DNA from: Polaribacter sp. SA4-12
Lineage (GTDB): Bacteria > Bacteroidota > Bacteroidia > Flavobacteriales > Flavobacteriaceae
NCBI RefSeq assembly: GCF_002163675.1
Contig: NZ_CP019334.1
Coordinates: 878,001-942,000, forward strand
Direction of reading: 5' to 3'
DNA: 64,000 nucleotides
Shown: in pieces, positions 63,502-64,000 of the stretch
How positions within the stretch are numbered: the stretch's first letter is position 1
Layout: every line of letters begins with the position of its first letter
The notes under the pieces: model-generated
Told to the model about the DNA's origin: nothing
Database searches by the model: none
What the model saw: the letters and a program-made list of their open reading frames with translations, nothing else
Translations under genes and position numbers: made by a program

Positions 63502-64000
63502 AAACTAATAAACGAATTCTTAGAGGTGTTTTAATGCTCACCTACCTTATTATAATTGGTATTCTTTTATTCTTAATTAGCTCTTTATATAGTTTTTTAA
63601 ATACGGGTGCAGATAGAAGTAAGATGTTACATACAGAAGTTAAAAAGGTTGAACAATATTCGCCAAAAGTAACTTGGAAAAATGATGGTAATGAAGGTAG
63701 AACAATTAGTCAACAAAAAGTAAATGCTATCAGAAATGATTATTTAGATGCATGGTACGTAAAACATATTGCTTACAAAACCAATACAAGAGTCGGTATA
63801 GAAGATTACTTTACAGAAAGTGCTAGGGAAAACATTTACAATATTTTAGATTATAATAAACTTAATAAAATATCTGTAGAATCTACCACTTTAGAACATA
63901 ACCTAGATATTGAGTTTTTTAGCGAAGATGGACAATTAATTGTTTTAACAGATACTGATGCTTTAGAATATAAGAAGGTTTTTAAAGACAATAAATTGAT
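63495..64000 (+). CDS. Membrane-anchored protein of the GT-C operon (3' end outside window)
   Basis: Begins at the ATG overlapping the previous stop by 7 nt and runs off the window after 168 codons. It has one hydrophobic segment near residues 14-35 (LTYLIIIGILLFLISSLYSF), then a periplasmic region that shares an NTF2-like theme with the giant protein's C-terminus (INDYLDAWYVKHIAYKTNT; DYFTESARENIYNI). Probably an envelope partner of the two upstream proteins. Not recognised; the C-terminus is missing. Confidence 0.7.
   Translation, partial: MVKTNKRILRGVLMLTYLIIIGILLFLISSLYSFLNTGADRSKMLHTEVKKVEQYSPKVTWKNDGNEGRTISQQKVNAIRNDYLDAWYVKHIAYKTNTRVGIEDYFTESARENIYNILDYNKLNKISVESTTLEHNLDIEFFSEDGQLIVLTDTDALEYKKVFKDNKL

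Noticed and set aside
1..64000. CRISPR arrays, transposase genes, rRNA and tRNA genes
   Set aside because: I looked for regularly spaced repeats, DDE-type transposase motifs and tRNA T-loop sequences and saw none; the duplicated 168-bp element occurs only twice and is not an array.

Overview
The window looks like part of the chromosome of a marine member of the Flavobacteriaceae, in or near Polaribacter/Tenacibaculum. The DNA is very AT-rich. Several upstream regions carry the Bacteroidota -7 box TAnnTTTG. Two secreted proteins end in type IX secretion (T9SS) sorting domains. The gene content (beta-1,3-glucanase, MiaE, DUF2795, SulP fused to an extra C-terminal domain) also fits that group. 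This is inference from sequence and family knowledge; no 16S gene or tRNA is present.

Layout. 1-4.3 kb: end of a cobalamin adenosyltransferase gene, a DUF2795 gene and secA. 4.4-12.3 kb: two large secreted T9SS proteins, a multidomain GH81 laminarinase and a protein with four tandem binding-type modules, bracketed by two near-identical terminator palindromes. 12.5-22.5 kb: housekeeping genes (folE, hisS, yihY/brkB, a pentapeptide-repeat gene, an M3 peptidase, nadC, rlmH, a CoA-disulfide-reductase-like/rhodanese fusion, rdgB). 22.6-26.9 kb: a FecCD-type permease and its ATPase (no ordinary start codon), a GNAT enzyme, an M28 peptidase lipoprotein and a DRGH nuclease.

27-36.2 kb is an accessory island. 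It holds two defence-like operons. One is a voltage-gated-channel-like protein overlapping a PD-(D/E)XK nuclease. The other is a Cap4/DUF4297-like nuclease overlapping a Rad50/SMC-like ATPase with a CxxC hook. Each is preceded by a copy of the same ~168-bp repeat, and a broken 43-bp copy of the neighbouring nitrobindin-like gene lies between them. Small exported or membrane proteins of unknown role and cassette-like hairpin spacers follow.

36.4-49 kb is mainly housekeeping and transport: msrA, dnaX, a membrane MutS-like ATPase, a Na+/H+ antiporter, a universal stress protein-SulP-miaE operon, DUF4268, DUF4870 and mnmE. 49.2-53 kb is a three-gene operon that matches the subunit plan of methylmalonyl-CoA:pyruvate transcarboxylase, with no biotin carboxylase beside it. 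53-54 kb is a 1.1-kb gene-free stretch with a perfect 40-bp palindrome. 54-56.1 kb has small genes, including two overlapping small membrane proteins.

56.1-64 kb is the other unusual locus. It has manA, a short degenerate GT-A-fold protein, and a response-regulator receiver fused to a polyprenyl-phosphate-sugar-synthase-like GT2. Divergent from these is a tightly overlapped operon of a giant GT-C-like membrane protein and two envelope proteins, the last cut by the window end. The most likely candidates for undescribed systems are the channel-nuclease operon and the REC-GT2/GT-C locus.
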